From NCBI GenBank assembly GCA_003279635.1, contig QCHK01000003.1:1-64000 (forward strand): a DNA stretch of 64,000 nucleotides, read 5' to 3'. The position numbers and the translations under genes were made by a program. Positions 21,716 to 33,129 of this stretch are shown here, one piece after another. How positions within the stretch are numbered: the first letter of the stretch is position 1; each line of letters begins with the position of its first letter. The DNA comes from Prochlorococcus sp. AG-402-B05. GTDB taxonomy: Bacteria; Cyanobacteriota; Cyanobacteriia; PCC-6307; Cyanobiaceae. Under the pieces are notes generated by a model, which saw only the letters and a list, made by a program, of their open reading frames with translations, was not told the DNA's origin and made no database searches.

Positions 21716-23704
21716 CTAGTTCTCAGTAAATTGGTAACTTTCAGCAGGCAATAATCGCCAACCTTTGTTCTCAGTTATTTCAAGCACATTTTCATGATAG
21801 TTCTTCAAGGTTGGCCTATGACCAACGCTAATGCAAGCCATCTCGCGTTTGTTAAGAAGTTCATAAAGATGTTTTTCTGTATTTACATCTAATGCACTTG
21901 TTGCTTCATCTAAAACAACATATTTAGGGGAATTCAGTAACAGTCTTGCGAAAGCAAGCCTTTGTTGCTCTCCAAGAGATAATAGTCTTTGCCAATCTTG
22001 TTTGATATCTAGGTCAGGATACCTTTGGATAATTTGAGGTAACTTGACTTCTTCTAAAACGGCTTTTAGGTGATCATCACTGAATCTGTTTTTATCTAAT
22101 GGGTAACAAAGTTGTTCTCTTAATGAGCCAAGAGTCATGTATGGTTTTTGTGGAATGAAAAGTAAATCACCATTTGAGGGTGTTTCTATCTCACCAGATT
22201 GTATTGCCCATAGTCCGCTAATAGCTCTAAGTAAAGAGGTCTTACCGCAACCAGAAGGCCCTACAACAAGTAAACTTTGACCTGTCTCAAGACTTAGATT
22301 TAAATTATTAATTAGGTAATTATCTTTTCCAGGAGTTTTAATACTTACATTTTTAAGAATAATAGAATCATTAGTTTTAATTTCTACTTTAAAATCATCA
22401 AATTGGTTGTTTCTGATCTCATTCATGTTTGATTGAAATCCTTCAAGTCTTCCTATCGAAGCTGAGAATCTAGCTAAAGCCTCTATTTTATAAATAATAA
22501 AAAATAATGATCCTTCAAGAAGGTTGTAGTTCAAATTGGCTTGTTGAAAACTTCCATAGTCCATTTGGCCGCTAAGAATAGGTCCTGCGAGAATAATGAA
22601 AGGAATAAAGACACTTCCATAAATTCCTGAGCGTTGGAGCACTCTTAATAATGCTTCCCATATTATTAAAAGATTAAAGTTGTCAACAGCAGACTTTAGT
22701 CTTCTACTTACCTCTTTTTCTTCTTGATTTTCACCAGAATAAAAAGCAATTGATTCTGCGTTGTTTCTTACGTGGACAAGACCGTAACGAAAATCAGCTT
22801 CAAATCTCAATTGATCATAATTTAATTTAAATAGCTTTCTACTCGCAAAAAGTAGTAAAGATGAAACTAATGTTGCATAAATAATTAGGGCAAGTGTTAG
22901 TTCTTTACTTATACTTAGTAAAATAAAAATGTTTAGTGAAAATACTAATAAAGAATCAAAAATATTTAACGATAGATCAATTGTTTGCGCAGTAAAGTCT
23001 CTTGCATCTTCTGTAATTCTTTGATCCGGATTGTCGACATTCGTTTCAGATTCATCGTTGGGATTTAATATATAATAAGTCCTGTCATCTAAATAGTCTG
23101 TTATTAGGCTTTTGGATAACCACTCTCTCCATAAGAGCTGTAGTTTAGCTGAAAAATAAAATTGGAAACTTCTGATTGGAAGTGCTGCAATAAAACAAAT
23201 TCCAAGAATCCACAAATTTTTATAACTTTCACTTTCATCTTTTTGTATTAAGGCATTAGTGATATCTCTAACAAGAAATGTAATTCCAGCGTTAATTCCA
23301 TTGACAGACAATAGCATCAATATAATTACTCCTAGCAAAAGCCAAGGAAGCCATCTCCTTTGCCTTAACTGACCACGAACTGTGATAAATGAAAAAATTC
23401 CTAAGGCAAACAAGCTTGAAATTATTATTCCCGAAGGACCATTCCAAATTACTTTTAAGGAATTTTGAACTCCTCCTAAAAATTGGTTGGTTACCTCTGG
23501 AGCTAAATTGCTTAACAGGCTCATTAAACCTGTGAGTAAAAATAGAACTGTTCCGCCTACGCAAAATAATAAAGCTATTAATAAATAGACAAATAGCCAA
23601 CCATTGTTTTTTGTATAAGGTAGAAAATATGGCTGAGTAAGCTTTCGTAATTTAATTAGTTGGCTTACTAGTCCTTTTTGAGCTTTCGAAATTGATGATT
23701 TCAT
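21716..23704 (-). CDS. ABC transporter, fused permease-ATPase of the SbmA/BacA-ABCD type
   Basis: 662 aa. Six membrane segments in residues 35-330 (ABC_membrane_2 type), then an ATPase with Walker A VGPSGCGKTSLLRAISG (about 480-496), signature LSLGEQQRLAFARLLL (about 577-592), Walker B YVVLDEATSALD and a switch His (SVGHRP). Bacterial members move peptides or vitamin-like substrates; peroxisomal ABCD proteins move fatty acids. The substrate is unknown here. Upstream by 121 bp lies a 93-aa hydrophobic gene in the same direction. Confidence 0.85.
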   Translation of the reverse strand: MKSSISKAQKGLVSQLIKLRKLTQPYFLPYTKNNGWLFVYLLIALLFCVGGTVLFLLTGLMSLLSNLAPEVTNQFLGGVQNSLKVIWNGPSGIIISSLFALGIFSFITVRGQLRQRRWLPWLLLGVIILMLLSVNGINAGITFLVRDITNALIQKDESESYKNLWILGICFIAALPIRSFQFYFSAKLQLLWREWLSKSLITDYLDDRTYYILNPNDESETNVDNPDQRITEDARDFTAQTIDLSLNIFDSLLVFSLNIFILLSISKELTLALIIYATLVSSLLLFASRKLFKLNYDQLRFEADFRYGLVHVRNNAESIAFYSGENQEEKEVSRRLKSAVDNFNLLIIWEALLRVLQRSGIYGSVFIPFIILAGPILSGQMDYGSFQQANLNYNLLEGSLFFIIYKIEALARFSASIGRLEGFQSNMNEIRNNQFDDFKVEIKTNDSIILKNVSIKTPGKDNYLINNLNLSLETGQSLLVVGPSGCGKTSLLRAISGLWAIQSGEIETPSNGDLLFIPQKPYMTLGSLREQLCYPLDKNRFSDDHLKAVLEEVKLPQIIQRYPDLDIKQDWQRLLSLGEQQRLAFARLLLNSPKYVVLDEATSALDVNTEKHLYELLNKREMACISVGHRPTLKNYHENVLEITENKGWRLLPAESYQFTEN

Positions 23705-23825
23705 ATTATTTTGATTATTTCAAATTCAATAAATACTTGATTAGCTATAGGATTAGCTTATTTTTTAAAGTTAAATTTGACACTTTTTGAGAGCAAAACT
23801 CATCAAAGTCATTTATTTCTATATA

Positions 23826-24107
23826 TTAGCTAAAGCCTAAATATGTTTTTATTATTGTTGGTATTGGTAGCGAGGAAATAAGCTGCATATCAAAAGTATG
23901 AACCGCAGGAATAGTTTGATCCAACGCCCAAATGACCAAAAAAGGGGCATTAAGGATTATCTGCCATTGCCATTTGTAAGTTAAAATTGACCATATATTT
24001 TTGAGAATAGATTGTTGGTTCTCATTAAGATTTGACCATAAATCTTGTAAATTTGTGTTTGCTTTAGAAATAATGCCGTTCTTATCTTTAGCAGTTTGGG
24101 AATCCAT
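23826..24107 (-). CDS. hypothetical protein, 93 aa
   Basis: A charged N-terminal half (TNLQDLWSNLNENQQSILKNIW) and one likely membrane span, WQWQIILNAPFLVIWALDQTIPAV (about 48-70). No family recognised. Same direction as the ABC transporter and possibly a partner. Confidence 0.6.
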   Translation of the reverse strand: MDSQTAKDKNGIISKANTNLQDLWSNLNENQQSILKNIWSILTYKWQWQIILNAPFLVIWALDQTIPAVHTFDMQLISSLPIPTIIKTYLGFS

Positions 24108-24212
24108 CGAATAAGATTAATTAACTATCTTATAGCGCATGAATGGGTGGAGATGAGTCAGCAACTAAGCCAGTAAGGTAATCGTGCTGATTGATCAAGA
24201 AAAATGAATTAT

Positions 24213-24548
24213 TTATCCAGGTGGCCAACTTAATTTCCTTCCGCCAATTATATGAATATGTAAGTGAAAGACTGTTTGACCTGCTTCTTCTCCTGTATTA
24301 ATTATGGTTCTCCAACTTTCTAAACCAGCAGCATTAGCAATTTCGCTCCCTTTTAGCAGTAAGTGCCCCAGTAATTCTTGATCTTCTTTTTTTATATCTT
24401 GCAGGCTTGGAATAGGTTTTCTAGGAATTATTAAAATGTGAGTAGGTGCTTGAGGGGTAATATCTTTGAAAGCAAGGCATTTGTTATCACTAAAAACCTC
24501 ATCACATGGAACTTCCCCGCTAAGAATTTTATCGAAAATTGTTGTCAT
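24213..24548 (-). CDS. HIT-family nucleotide hydrolase/transferase
   Basis: 111 aa. TIFDKILSGEVPCDEVFSD is the usual beginning and VFHLHIHIIGG near residue 95-105 is the His-triad (HxHxHxx) that forms a nucleotidyl-His intermediate. Such HinT-type proteins cleave AMP-lysine and similar phosphoramidates. Full length. Located 69 bp from def in the same direction. Confidence 0.93.
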   Translation of the reverse strand: MTTIFDKILSGEVPCDEVFSDNKCLAFKDITPQAPTHILIIPRKPIPSLQDIKKEDQELLGHLLLKGSEIANAAGLESWRTIINTGEEAGQTVFHLHIHIIGGRKLSWPPG

Positions 24549-24617
24549 TGAATTTGTGTAGAGAGCAATAAGAAGAATCTAATGCGATTTTTTATAGCTT
24601 GAATTGAAAAGATTCTT

Positions 24618-25226
24618 TCAATTCGTTTCTTTTATTACATCGCTTTGATTGAAGTCATTCTCTTTTAATTGTTTTTTCAGCTCTTCTTCATCAGTTACTT
24701 TATCAACAAAACAGACACCATTTAAGTGGTCTATTTCGTGCTGAATGCATCTTGCCATTAGTCCGTCTGCATTCATTTTTTTTGGTCTACCCATTTCATC
24801 TCTATAACTTAATTTGATTGAGGAGGGTCGTAAAACATTTAGGTAAACTCCAGGGATACTTAGACAACCTTCTTCATATGTATCTAAGCTTGCACTAGAA
24901 GAAATTATCTCAGGATTTATAAATACCATCGGTGGGGAATTTGGATCTTCAAAATTTAAATCAATAACTAACAATCTCTTTTGTATTCCTACTTGAGGTG
25001 CTGCTAAACCAATACCTTTTGACGAATACATAGTTATGAGCATATCTTTCGCTAACTTTCTAATCGTATCGTCAACTTTGACGATACGATTAGCTGGAGT
25101 TCTTAGAGCCTCGTCTCCCAGTTGATACACCTTCAAAGGGGGATTTTTGACAGGTTCTTTAGAAACTGAAATTGAGGTATTCTTTTTTTCTGCATTTTTT
25201 GCAAGTTGAGCAAAACTGCCAGCCAA
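24618..25226 (-). CDS. def: peptide deformylase
   Basis: 202 aa metalloenzyme that removes the formyl group from new proteins. All three motifs are visible: GIGLAAPQVG (about 75-84), EGCLS (about 117-121, Cys ligand) and QHEIDH (about 160-165, two His ligands and the catalytic Glu). An N-terminal 30-residue extension is charged and probably disordered. Confidence 0.96.
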   Translation of the reverse strand: MAGSFAQLAKNAEKKNTSISVSKEPVKNPPLKVYQLGDEALRTPANRIVKVDDTIRKLAKDMLITMYSSKGIGLAAPQVGIQKRLLVIDLNFEDPNSPPMVFINPEIISSSASLDTYEEGCLSIPGVYLNVLRPSSIKLSYRDEMGRPKKMNADGLMARCIQHEIDHLNGVCFVDKVTDEEELKKQLKENDFNQSDVIKETN

Positions 25227-25306
25227 AGGAGTCTTAAGACAACAACTTTTACACTTTACTTTGTTTTAAGTTCAATGAGTGCATTAATCATTGACTCTCA
25301 ACATCA

Positions 25307-27241
25307 ATGAAGAACAAAACAATGAGAATCTTGGATGCTGAAAAAGTTTATGGAGAAGCCCCCATATTTAAAGAGCCCCGAATAATAGGTGATTGGGTTT
25401 TATGGTTAGAACAAAGACCAAACGAAAAGGGACGAACTACAGCTTTAATTAGACCTTGGGGACAAAAAGAAGTATTACCTCAAGAGTTAACACCTTATCC
25501 AAGTGATTTAAGGACAAAAATTCATGGATATGGTGGTGCTCCGTTAACAGCTACTCTTGATGGATCAGATCTGATATTGACTTGGGTCGACAATAAAGAC
25601 AACCACTTATGGATGAGAACTTGGTTTTATGAGGAAGAAAATGAAAAATCTTTTTCTTTTAAATTCATACCTAAAATACAATCAATTTGTCTTACAAGAA
25701 AACATAATTATTTTCTTGGAGGTGGCGTGATTGACCTTGAAAAAAATATTTGGATTGGTTTGATGGAGGATGAAGAAGGGGATCATATAGTTTCTTACTC
25801 TCTAACAAAAACTGAGCAATATCCAAAAATTATTTATTCATCACAGGGATTATTAGGTTATCTTGCACTTAATTTTAAAGATAGAAAGTTGGCATGGGTC
25901 GAGTGGAACAATACTTCAATGCCTTGGGATTTAAATGAATTAAAATTTGCTAAATTGGACGAGAAAGGAAATTTAATTAATATAGTAACTTTGAATAATG
26001 AATATTTAAACTGCACAGAAAAAATATCATTTTTTAATCCCATTTGGTCCAAGACAGGTGATCTTTTTGTCGCTGAAGATAGTAGTGGATGGTGGAATAT
26101 AACACAGATTAAAACTGACCTTAATAATAATTCAATTACTATTTCCCAGAATCAATGGACTATTAAGGCTGAAATTGCTTTCCCTCAATGGGTCCTCGGC
26201 ATGTCGAGTTTTTCATGTGTTGGGGATGATGTTGTTGTGGCTTTTGCGCAGGAAGGAATTTGGACTCTAGCTCTATTTCAAAAAAATGGATCTATCAAGA
26301 CTTTTGATCAGCCTTTTATTGAGTTCTCAGGTCTTCATTCGCATCAAAATCGACTTGTTGCAATTGCCAGTAGTGCAGAAATTACTGAAGGGATTTTTGA
26401 AATAGATTTATTGAATCAAAGTTGGGAACATACTCCTGCCTCTTCTTTTAGCTTGGATCCAAAGGAAATAAGTATTGGCGAATCTTTTTGGTTTATCGGA
26501 TCGAATGAAGAGAAAGTTCATGCTTGGTATTACCCTCCTCTTGATAAACAAATATTGTTACCTCCTTTGTTAGTGAAAAGTCATAGCGGACCAACTGGCA
26601 TGGCTCGCTGTGGATTGGATCTTGAGTTGCAATTTTGGACATCAAGAGGTTGGGCGGTAGTAGATGTTAATTATGGAGGCTCTTCTGGTTTTGGTAGAGA
26701 ATATAGAGATCGATTAAGAGGTAATTGGGGAGTAATCGATGTTATAGATTGCACTAAGGCAGCTCAGTCATTGATTGCATCCGGTAAGGCTGATAAGGAC
26801 CGTATCGCAATTATGGGGAGTAGCGCATCGGGTTTTACAGCTTTAGGTTGTTTAATATCTGCTGACATTTTTCATATTGGAGCATGTAAATATGCTGTAA
26901 CTGATTTGATTGGCATGGCTAATTCAACGCATAGATTTGAAGAATTTTATTTAGATTATTTAATAGGTAATATAGAAACAGATTATGAGAAATATCTGAA
27001 AAGATCGCCAATTGGAAATGTCAATCTCATTAATATGCCAGTGATTTTATTTCATGGATTAAAAGATAAAGTTATACCCTCTGATCAATCTATTGCGATT
27101 AAAGATGCATTGTTAAAACGTGAAATTCCTGTGCAAATCGATTTATTTGAGAACGAAGGCCATGGATTTAAGGACGGCAAAACAAAAGTTGATGTATTAA
27201 ACAAAACAGAGGCTTTTTTTAAACAATATCTAAGTATTTAA
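25307..27241 (+). CDS. S9 prolyl-oligopeptidase-family serine peptidase
   Basis: 644 aa. The N-terminal 390 residues form a beta-propeller-like region. The C-terminal alpha/beta-hydrolase domain has GSSASGFTAL (nucleophile Ser about 505), then HGLKDKVIPSDQS (Asp) and NEGHGF (His). Such cytosolic acylaminoacyl- or dipeptidyl-peptidases degrade short peptides. Start ATG 25307; ATG 25322 is possible. Its stop overlaps that of sufS by 4 bp. Confidence 0.88.
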   Translation: MKNKTMRILDAEKVYGEAPIFKEPRIIGDWVLWLEQRPNEKGRTTALIRPWGQKEVLPQELTPYPSDLRTKIHGYGGAPLTATLDGSDLILTWVDNKDNHLWMRTWFYEEENEKSFSFKFIPKIQSICLTRKHNYFLGGGVIDLEKNIWIGLMEDEEGDHIVSYSLTKTEQYPKIIYSSQGLLGYLALNFKDRKLAWVEWNNTSMPWDLNELKFAKLDEKGNLINIVTLNNEYLNCTEKISFFNPIWSKTGDLFVAEDSSGWWNITQIKTDLNNNSITISQNQWTIKAEIAFPQWVLGMSSFSCVGDDVVVAFAQEGIWTLALFQKNGSIKTFDQPFIEFSGLHSHQNRLVAIASSAEITEGIFEIDLLNQSWEHTPASSFSLDPKEISIGESFWFIGSNEEKVHAWYYPPLDKQILLPPLLVKSHSGPTGMARCGLDLELQFWTSRGWAVVDVNYGGSSGFGREYRDRLRGNWGVIDVIDCTKAAQSLIASGKADKDRIAIMGSSASGFTALGCLISADIFHIGACKYAVTDLIGMANSTHRFEEFYLDYLIGNIETDYEKYLKRSPIGNVNLINMPVILFHGLKDKVIPSDQSIAIKDALLKREIPVQIDLFENEGHGFKDGKTKVDVLNKTEAFFKQYLSI

Positions 27242-28488
27242 GAATTTTTCTTTAAAAAAGAAATTGCTGATTTTAATTCTTCAGCAAGAGAATCAATTTC
27301 TGATGGAGTAGATGTAAAGCTCAAGCTTGCTCTAGCTGTGCTTTTTATACCATAGAAGCGATGAAGTGGTTGACAGCAATGATGACCGCTCCTTATGCAA
27401 ATATTGCTGTTATCAAGTAACTCGGCAACATCATTGGAGTGAATACCTTTAATATAAAATGTTGCTAAAGGTCCTCTATCAGGCTGAATTACAGGGCTAG
27501 GACCAAGAATTTTTAAATCATCGATCTCCTCTAATTTTTCGAAAAGATATTTTGTTAATTCTTTCTCGTAATTATGGATTTCGTTTAATCCAATTGACTG
27601 TAAATACTTAAGTGCAGTTCCCATACCTATCGCTTCCCCAATAGCTGGAGTACCCGCTTCAAATTTATGCGGTAAGTCTGCCCAAGTGCTGTTATCTTTA
27701 AAAACTTTATTAATCATTTCTCCTCCGCCAAGGAAAGGAGGAATTTTTTTTAAAATTTCTTCTCTACCCCATAAAAAACCTATTCCAGTTGGCCCGCAAA
27801 GTTTATGAGAAGATCCTGCCAGAAAATCAATACCAAGTTTTTTAATATCTACCCGCTTATGAGCAAGACTTTGGCAAGCGTCTAAAAGAACTAAGCTACC
27901 TTTTTGATGTGCAAGGTATGAAATTTCCTCGATAGGATTACAGCAACCTAGTGTATTACTTACATGAACAAGGCTGACTATTTTAGTTTTATCACTCAAT
28001 TTTTTTCTAAAATCATCCAGATCTAATTCTCCATTTTTATCAATATCGATATAAACTAACTTGCACTTTTTTGCGTTTGCTATTAATTGCCAAGGGACTA
28101 TATTACTATGATGCTCCATTAAACTTATTAAGATTTCGTCGTTTTCCTGAAGTTCATAATTGCCCCATGTATAAGCTACAAGGTTTATAGCTTCAGTAGC
28201 ATTTCTAGTAAAAATAATCTCTTTTTCATTATTACTATTAATAAAATTTGCTGTTAATTTCCTTGAATTTTCAAATCTTTCTGTTGCGATTGCACTTAGC
28301 TGATGAGCACCTCTATGAACGTTAGCATTTTGAAAGCTATAGTATTTTTCGAGAGAGTTTATAACTTGAATAGGCTTTTGACTAGTAGCTGCATGATCTA
28401 AATATATTAAATTATTATTAATATCTCCATTAAATAATGGGAAATCATTTCTACTTTTTTCAGCAATATTTTTTACTAGATTGTTCAC
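27238..28488 (-). CDS. sufS: cysteine desulfurase SufS
   Basis: 416 aa PLP enzyme that takes sulfur from cysteine for Fe-S clusters. The PLP lysine lies in SSHKLCGPTGIGFLWG and the catalytic Cys in SGHHCCQPLH (about 371-372; two adjacent Cys). Last gene of sufB-C-D-S. Start overlaps the sufD stop by 4 bp. Confidence 0.95.
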   Translation of the reverse strand: MNNLVKNIAEKSRNDFPLFNGDINNNLIYLDHAATSQKPIQVINSLEKYYSFQNANVHRGAHQLSAIATERFENSRKLTANFINSNNEKEIIFTRNATEAINLVAYTWGNYELQENDEILISLMEHHSNIVPWQLIANAKKCKLVYIDIDKNGELDLDDFRKKLSDKTKIVSLVHVSNTLGCCNPIEEISYLAHQKGSLVLLDACQSLAHKRVDIKKLGIDFLAGSSHKLCGPTGIGFLWGREEILKKIPPFLGGGEMINKVFKDNSTWADLPHKFEAGTPAIGEAIGMGTALKYLQSIGLNEIHNYEKELTKYLFEKLEEIDDLKILGPSPVIQPDRGPLATFYIKGIHSNDVAELLDNSNICIRSGHHCCQPLHRFYGIKSTARASLSFTSTPSEIDSLAEELKSAISFLKKNS

Positions 28489-29723
28489 TTTGTTATGTCT
28501 TTTATTAATTTTTCAATAAAGCTCCATTTGCAGGCACTTTTAGGAAAGTGTGAAATCACTTCATCATAATATCCTTGTAATAATAAAGAATTAGCATGTC
28601 GATTATCAATACCTCTACTTAGTAAATAAAATAATTCCTCATCTTGTAGTTGGCTTACAGTTGCTCCATGAGTACACCTAACATCATCAGCAACTATCTC
28701 AAGCTCTGGTTTTGTATCTATTCTGGCGCGTTTAGAAAGTAATAAATTTCTACTTAGCTGAGCAGCTTCTGTTTTTTGTGCTTTTTGAGGAACTTCAATC
28801 GAACCATTAAAAATGCAATGTGAATTTTCAGATGCTACTGCTTTTTGTAATTGATCCAGTTTTCCATTTGGACCTTCAAATCTAATTAAAGAGTGCGTAG
28901 CTATTTGTTCTTTTGCTTTTGTGACTTGAAGCCCTTTGATAATTGTTGAAGCTTCTCCTTCACTTTGAATTATTCTTGGTTCAAATCGGGCATAATCCCA
29001 ACCATGAAGAATTGAATGTAAAGAGTATTTACTCTTTTCTGATTGATCTACAGCTAAAGTACAAATTGAGGATGATTCTTTCTCTTCACCTAAAGAAATC
29101 AACCCATGAGTAAACTCTGCTTTGGATTCTAGTTTTATTTCGATTAAATGATTTTGAGCTGAATTATTTTTGCCTAGAAAAATTTGTAAAAGATCTAATT
29201 TTGCTCCTTCTTCTATGAGGAAAAGTATTCTAGTTGAGATTGACTTTTCCTTTATCGATGGAATTATTATTTCTAACGAATGATTGAAATTACGCTTAAC
29301 TTTTAAAGCTAAAATCTCTAAACTAGATGCCTGATTAAGACATACTGATATGTCATTTTTTATATTAGTTAACTTCACTATTTGACCGAGGTTCTCTTCA
29401 ATCTCTTTGTTATTTAGCTCTTCAATTCCATTGGGCAGATTGATATTTAAAATTGAATTTTTATTAGGATTGATTATAATTCTTTCTCTATTTTCATCCT
29501 TTTCTGGGAAGATAGATTTAATATCTTCGTTATCGATAATTGTTGGTAACGTCAAAAAACTATTTAACTTTTTGAAGTTGGATAATCGCCACGCTTCATC
29601 TTTGTTAGAGGGCAACCCTTTCTCTAAGAGAAATTCTCGTCCTATTGATTGTTCTTTTTTTAAAAAACCTTCAGTTGACGGAAGAGAGTCAAGCCACTCT
29701 TGGCAAATAGTTGATGATTTCAT
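28485..29723 (-). CDS. sufD: Fe-S cluster assembly protein SufD
   Basis: 412 aa. The C-terminal half is the SufBD beta-helix: [37 protein letters not shown] and [20 protein letters not shown]. The N-terminal part is diverged and Asn/Ile-rich, as usual for SufD. Works with SufB and SufC as the scaffold. Overlaps sufC by 4 bp and sufS by 4 bp. Confidence 0.94.
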   Translation of the reverse strand: MKSSTICQEWLDSLPSTEGFLKKEQSIGREFLLEKGLPSNKDEAWRLSNFKKLNSFLTLPTIIDNEDIKSIFPEKDENRERIIINPNKNSILNINLPNGIEELNNKEIEENLGQIVKLTNIKNDISVCLNQASSLEILALKVKRNFNHSLEIIIPSIKEKSISTRILFLIEEGAKLDLLQIFLGKNNSAQNHLIEIKLESKAEFTHGLISLGEEKESSSICTLAVDQSEKSKYSLHSILHGWDYARFEPRIIQSEGEASTIIKGLQVTKAKEQIATHSLIRFEGPNGKLDQLQKAVASENSHCIFNGSIEVPQKAQKTEAAQLSRNLLLSKRARIDTKPELEIVADDVRCTHGATVSQLQDEELFYLLSRGIDNRHANSLLLQGYYDEVISHFPKSACKWSFIEKLIKDITK

Positions 29724-30511
29724 TTTGCCCTTTCCTTCTCTTTGGTATTTTTGTCAATAAAGTCATATCCTGATTTCTCAAGGTCAATGGCTAGTTCTTT
29801 GTTGCCAGTTTTTATTATTTTTCCATCAGCCATTATATGTACAAAGTCAGGAGTGATTTCATTGAGCAGTCTTTGGTAATGGGTGATTAAAATTGTTGCC
29901 GAATTTGGTTGCGAGAGTCTATTGATCCCAGATGCAACAATTCTAAGAGCATCAATATCAAGTCCTGAGTCAGTTTCATCGAGTATTGATATTATCGGTT
30001 CAAGAAGAGCCATTTGAAGAATCTCGTTGCGCTTTTTCTCTCCGCCAGAAAAACCCTCATTTACGCTTCTTTCTAGAAAGGCTGGATTCATTTCAACTAT
30101 TTTCAATCTGTCTTTTACTAGATCTTCGAATTGAAAAGTATCTAATTCACTTTTAAGTAATTCTTTTCTTCTTGAATTGGTGGCAACTCTTAAAAACTCG
30201 AGATTACTAACACCGGGAATTTCTACTGGGTATTGGAAACCAAGGAAGATACCAATTCTTGCTCTTTCCTCTGGTTCTAGCTCAAGAATATTCTTACCTT
30301 TAAATTGGATAGATCCCGATTCAATTTTGTAAGATGGATGACCAGCTATAACTTTTGAAAGTGTACTTTTTCCGCTTCCATTGCGACCCATAATCGCGTG
30401 GATTTCTCCTTCCTTTACTACTAGATTGACTCCATGAAGTATCTCTTGATCCTCAACACTGGCATGAAGATTTTCTATAGATAATATTGTTTCTGAAGTT
30501 GATGAAATCAC
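29720..30511 (-). CDS. sufC: Fe-S assembly ATPase SufC
   Basis: 263 aa ABC-type ATPase without membrane part. Walker [18 protein letters not shown] (about 41-57), signature [13 protein letters not shown] (about 154-166) and Walker [13 protein letters not shown] (about 178-189). It drives the conformational cycle of SufBD. Follows sufB after 50 bp. Confidence 0.97.
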   Translation of the reverse strand: MISSTSETILSIENLHASVEDQEILHGVNLVVKEGEIHAIMGRNGSGKSTLSKVIAGHPSYKIESGSIQFKGKNILELEPEERARIGIFLGFQYPVEIPGVSNLEFLRVATNSRRKELLKSELDTFQFEDLVKDRLKIVEMNPAFLERSVNEGFSGGEKKRNEILQMALLEPIISILDETDSGLDIDALRIVASGINRLSQPNSATILITHYQRLLNEITPDFVHIMADGKIIKTGNKELAIDLEKSGYDFIDKNTKEKERAK

Positions 30512-30561
30512 TAAATTAGGTAGAAAGTTGTAGAGAGTAAAAGTATGGTTTTAATTTATTT

Positions 30562-32004
30562 TTATCCAACCGAACCCTCCAATTTTAAAGCCAAAAGTTT
30601 ATCTGCCTCAGATGCAAACTCCATAGGTAGTTCATTGAAAACATCACTACAAAATCCACTCACTAACATTGAAACTGATTCCTCGAAATCAATCCCTCTA
30701 CTTTGTAAGTAAAAAAGTTGATCTTCTGAAATCCTACAAGTACTAGCTTCATGTTCAATATTTGACTGGGGTTGCTTGGATTGAATATATGGATATGTAT
30801 TTGCACTGGCTTTGTCTCCGATTAACATAGAGTCACATTGACTGTAATTTCGAGCGCCCTCAGCATTTGGGCTTATGGATACAAGACCTCGATAGCTATT
30901 CTTAGATTGTCCAGCACTGATACCTTTACTTACGATTTTTGATTTTGTATTTTTTCCTATGTGAATCATTTTTGTCCCAGTATCCGCTTTTTGACAATTA
31001 TTGGTGAGTGCAATTGAATAAAACTCACCAATGGAATTGTCTCCTTGTAATACGCAACTTGGGTATTTCCATGTAATTGCAGACCCTGTTTCGACTTGAG
31101 ACCAGCTTATTTTGCTTTTCTTGCCTCTACATTCCCCTCTTTTTGTGACGAAGTTATATATTCCTCCAACTCCCTCTTCATTACCTGCATACCAATTTTG
31201 CACAGTTGAATATTTGATAGATGCATTATCGAGCGCGACAAGCTCGACAACAGCAGCATGCAGTGTATTGGTATCAAACATAGGCGCTGTACAGCCTTCT
31301 AGATAACTAACGGAGGAAGATTCTTCGGCAATAATTAAAGTTCGTTCGAATTGGCCAGTGTCGCCAGAATTTATTCTAAAATAAGATGATAGTTCCATTG
31401 GACATTCGACACCTTTGGGTATGTAAACAAACGAGCCGTCACTGAAAACCGCAGAATTTAGAGCTGCAAAAAAGTTATCGTTTATAGGAACAACTGTACC
31501 CATATATTTTTCAATTAGGTCTGGGTATTCGCTAATTGCCTCACTAATAGAGCAGAAAATTACTCCATGTTCAGCTAGCTTTTCCTTGTATGTAGTTGCT
31601 ATGGAAACACTGTCAAAGACAGCGTCTACAGCTACATTAGATAATCTTTTTTGTTCACTAAGTGGTATTCCAAGTTTTTCAAAAGTTTCAAGTAATTTAG
31701 GATCAACTTCATCTAAACTCTTCTTCTTAATGTCTTGTTTTGGGGCTGCAAAATAAACAAGATCCTGATAATCTACTTTGGAATAAGTTAAGCCGGACCA
31801 ATCAGGTTCTTTCATCTTCAACCATTGTTCATAAGCTCTTAAACGAAATTTTAATAAAAATTCTGGTTCATTTTTTTTGGTGGAAATTAACCTAATAACA
31901 TCTTCATTCAATCCTTTTGGGATCTTTTCAGTTTCAATTTCAGTTATAAAACCGTATTTATAAGGTTGGGAAACAATTTCTTCGACAGTATTAGATTGGG
32001 TCAT
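30562..32004 (-). CDS. sufB: Fe-S cluster assembly protein SufB
   Basis: 480 aa. [26 protein letters not shown] and [21 protein letters not shown] are SufB hallmarks; Cys and His residues toward the C-terminus ([20 protein letters not shown]) fit the cluster-scaffold site. First gene of the suf operon, so its promoter lies in 32005-32482. No divergent sufR is seen in this window. Confidence 0.97.
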   Translation of the reverse strand: MTQSNTVEEIVSQPYKYGFITEIETEKIPKGLNEDVIRLISTKKNEPEFLLKFRLRAYEQWLKMKEPDWSGLTYSKVDYQDLVYFAAPKQDIKKKSLDEVDPKLLETFEKLGIPLSEQKRLSNVAVDAVFDSVSIATTYKEKLAEHGVIFCSISEAISEYPDLIEKYMGTVVPINDNFFAALNSAVFSDGSFVYIPKGVECPMELSSYFRINSGDTGQFERTLIIAEESSSVSYLEGCTAPMFDTNTLHAAVVELVALDNASIKYSTVQNWYAGNEEGVGGIYNFVTKRGECRGKKSKISWSQVETGSAITWKYPSCVLQGDNSIGEFYSIALTNNCQKADTGTKMIHIGKNTKSKIVSKGISAGQSKNSYRGLVSISPNAEGARNYSQCDSMLIGDKASANTYPYIQSKQPQSNIEHEASTCRISEDQLFYLQSRGIDFEESVSMLVSGFCSDVFNELPMEFASEADKLLALKLEGSVG

Positions 32005-32482
32005 TTTATTTTGATTAAATCAAGACGTAGTAGTTTTTTATTTATGAAAAGTTTGGCTTTTAAGATCCAAGATAATCTTCAATGATGACATTTGGGGTTC
32101 ATCATTAGATCAGAGTGTTTTGATAGTTGGATCTCAAATGTCATTCTAAGTCAAATCAAGGGGGAAAACCCAGTGTTACGAAAGTAGTTTTAATATCCTA
32201 TTACCATAAGCTAAAATGCTTACAATCGTTTCCATTTCTGATTGTGCTGGTATAAACTCTTAACCTTTTTTTATTCGAAAAAGATTTTCTAATGTATACA
32301 AATAGCTGTGTTAATCCCTATTAATACAGTTGATTTCATTTAGTAATTCCTGTTTTTTTGACTTATTATAGTTAATAAATGAATATCTTTCCCTTGTGTA
32401 TAAGTGGAAAAAATAAGATAAAACCTATTTAAAGATAAATATTCTTTTAAACTTTACAATTAAAAGATGCTCCCGCTACTAG
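32005..32482. other. long intergenic region upstream of sufB
   Basis: 478 bp between sufB (minus) and the 121-aa gene (plus). It must hold both promoters. An imperfect 10-bp inverted repeat, CTGTGTTAAT / ATTAATACAG at 32306-32329, could be an operator. The rest is AT-rich with no convincing ORF, tRNA or terminator that I can see. Confidence 0.4.
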
Positions 32483-32848
32483 ATGATGGAATCTACTTTT
32501 AACGATAATTCTAATAATAGTCCCTTAAGTAAAGAGGATATAAATTTGATCAGCTTAACAAACCTTTCAGCTAGTGAAAAGCATCATTTAAGGATGCTTG
32601 CACATTGCTTGCAATGTTTTAAATCTATGAGTACGGACGACAATCCAAGTAGTTTGATCCCTGTGAAGGAAGAATGGCTTGAATGGTGCTTGAAGAATCC
32701 CATTATGATGAAGGATGACGAGTTTGTGCAGGTTATTTTTGAGCAATTCTCTGGAGCAGCTATCCAACTGGAAAGATTGTCAAATGATTTAAAAGTTGCT
32801 CCATTGGATTTGACACTGAGAAATTTAATCGACGCATATGAGATTTGA
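32483..32848 (+). CDS. conserved-looking hypothetical protein, 121 aa
   Basis: Soluble, helical and acidic, with an HLRMLAHCLQCF segment and a Trp-rich middle (EEWLEWCLKNP). No motif known to me. It stands alone between suf and the DUF4912 gene. Clear ATG start (two adjacent Met codons). Confidence 0.6.
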   Translation: MMESTFNDNSNNSPLSKEDINLISLTNLSASEKHHLRMLAHCLQCFKSMSTDDNPSSLIPVKEEWLEWCLKNPIMMKDDEFVQVIFEQFSGAAIQLERLSNDLKVAPLDLTLRNLIDAYEI

Positions 32849-33129
32849 AATTCTCCTATCCCCCCTTTATAAGAAGAATTTATTTTAAGAGGGTGATCCC
32901 AAAGAAAAAAGTCTTCGAAATATTTAAAATTTGGATTTATTTTCTTGGTTGACTTTGAAATTCGTGGATTAATAATGAACTCCTAGATTTTAGTTATCGC
33001 AATGCTTTGAGGCTGTAGATACCATTTTTTGACCTTTTCTTGGAGTCAGTAGATGCTGACCACACCAACGAGAAGAGCACATTTCATTACATACTTACCG
33101 CACTGATCCCAAACAAAAAATGGAGGTTT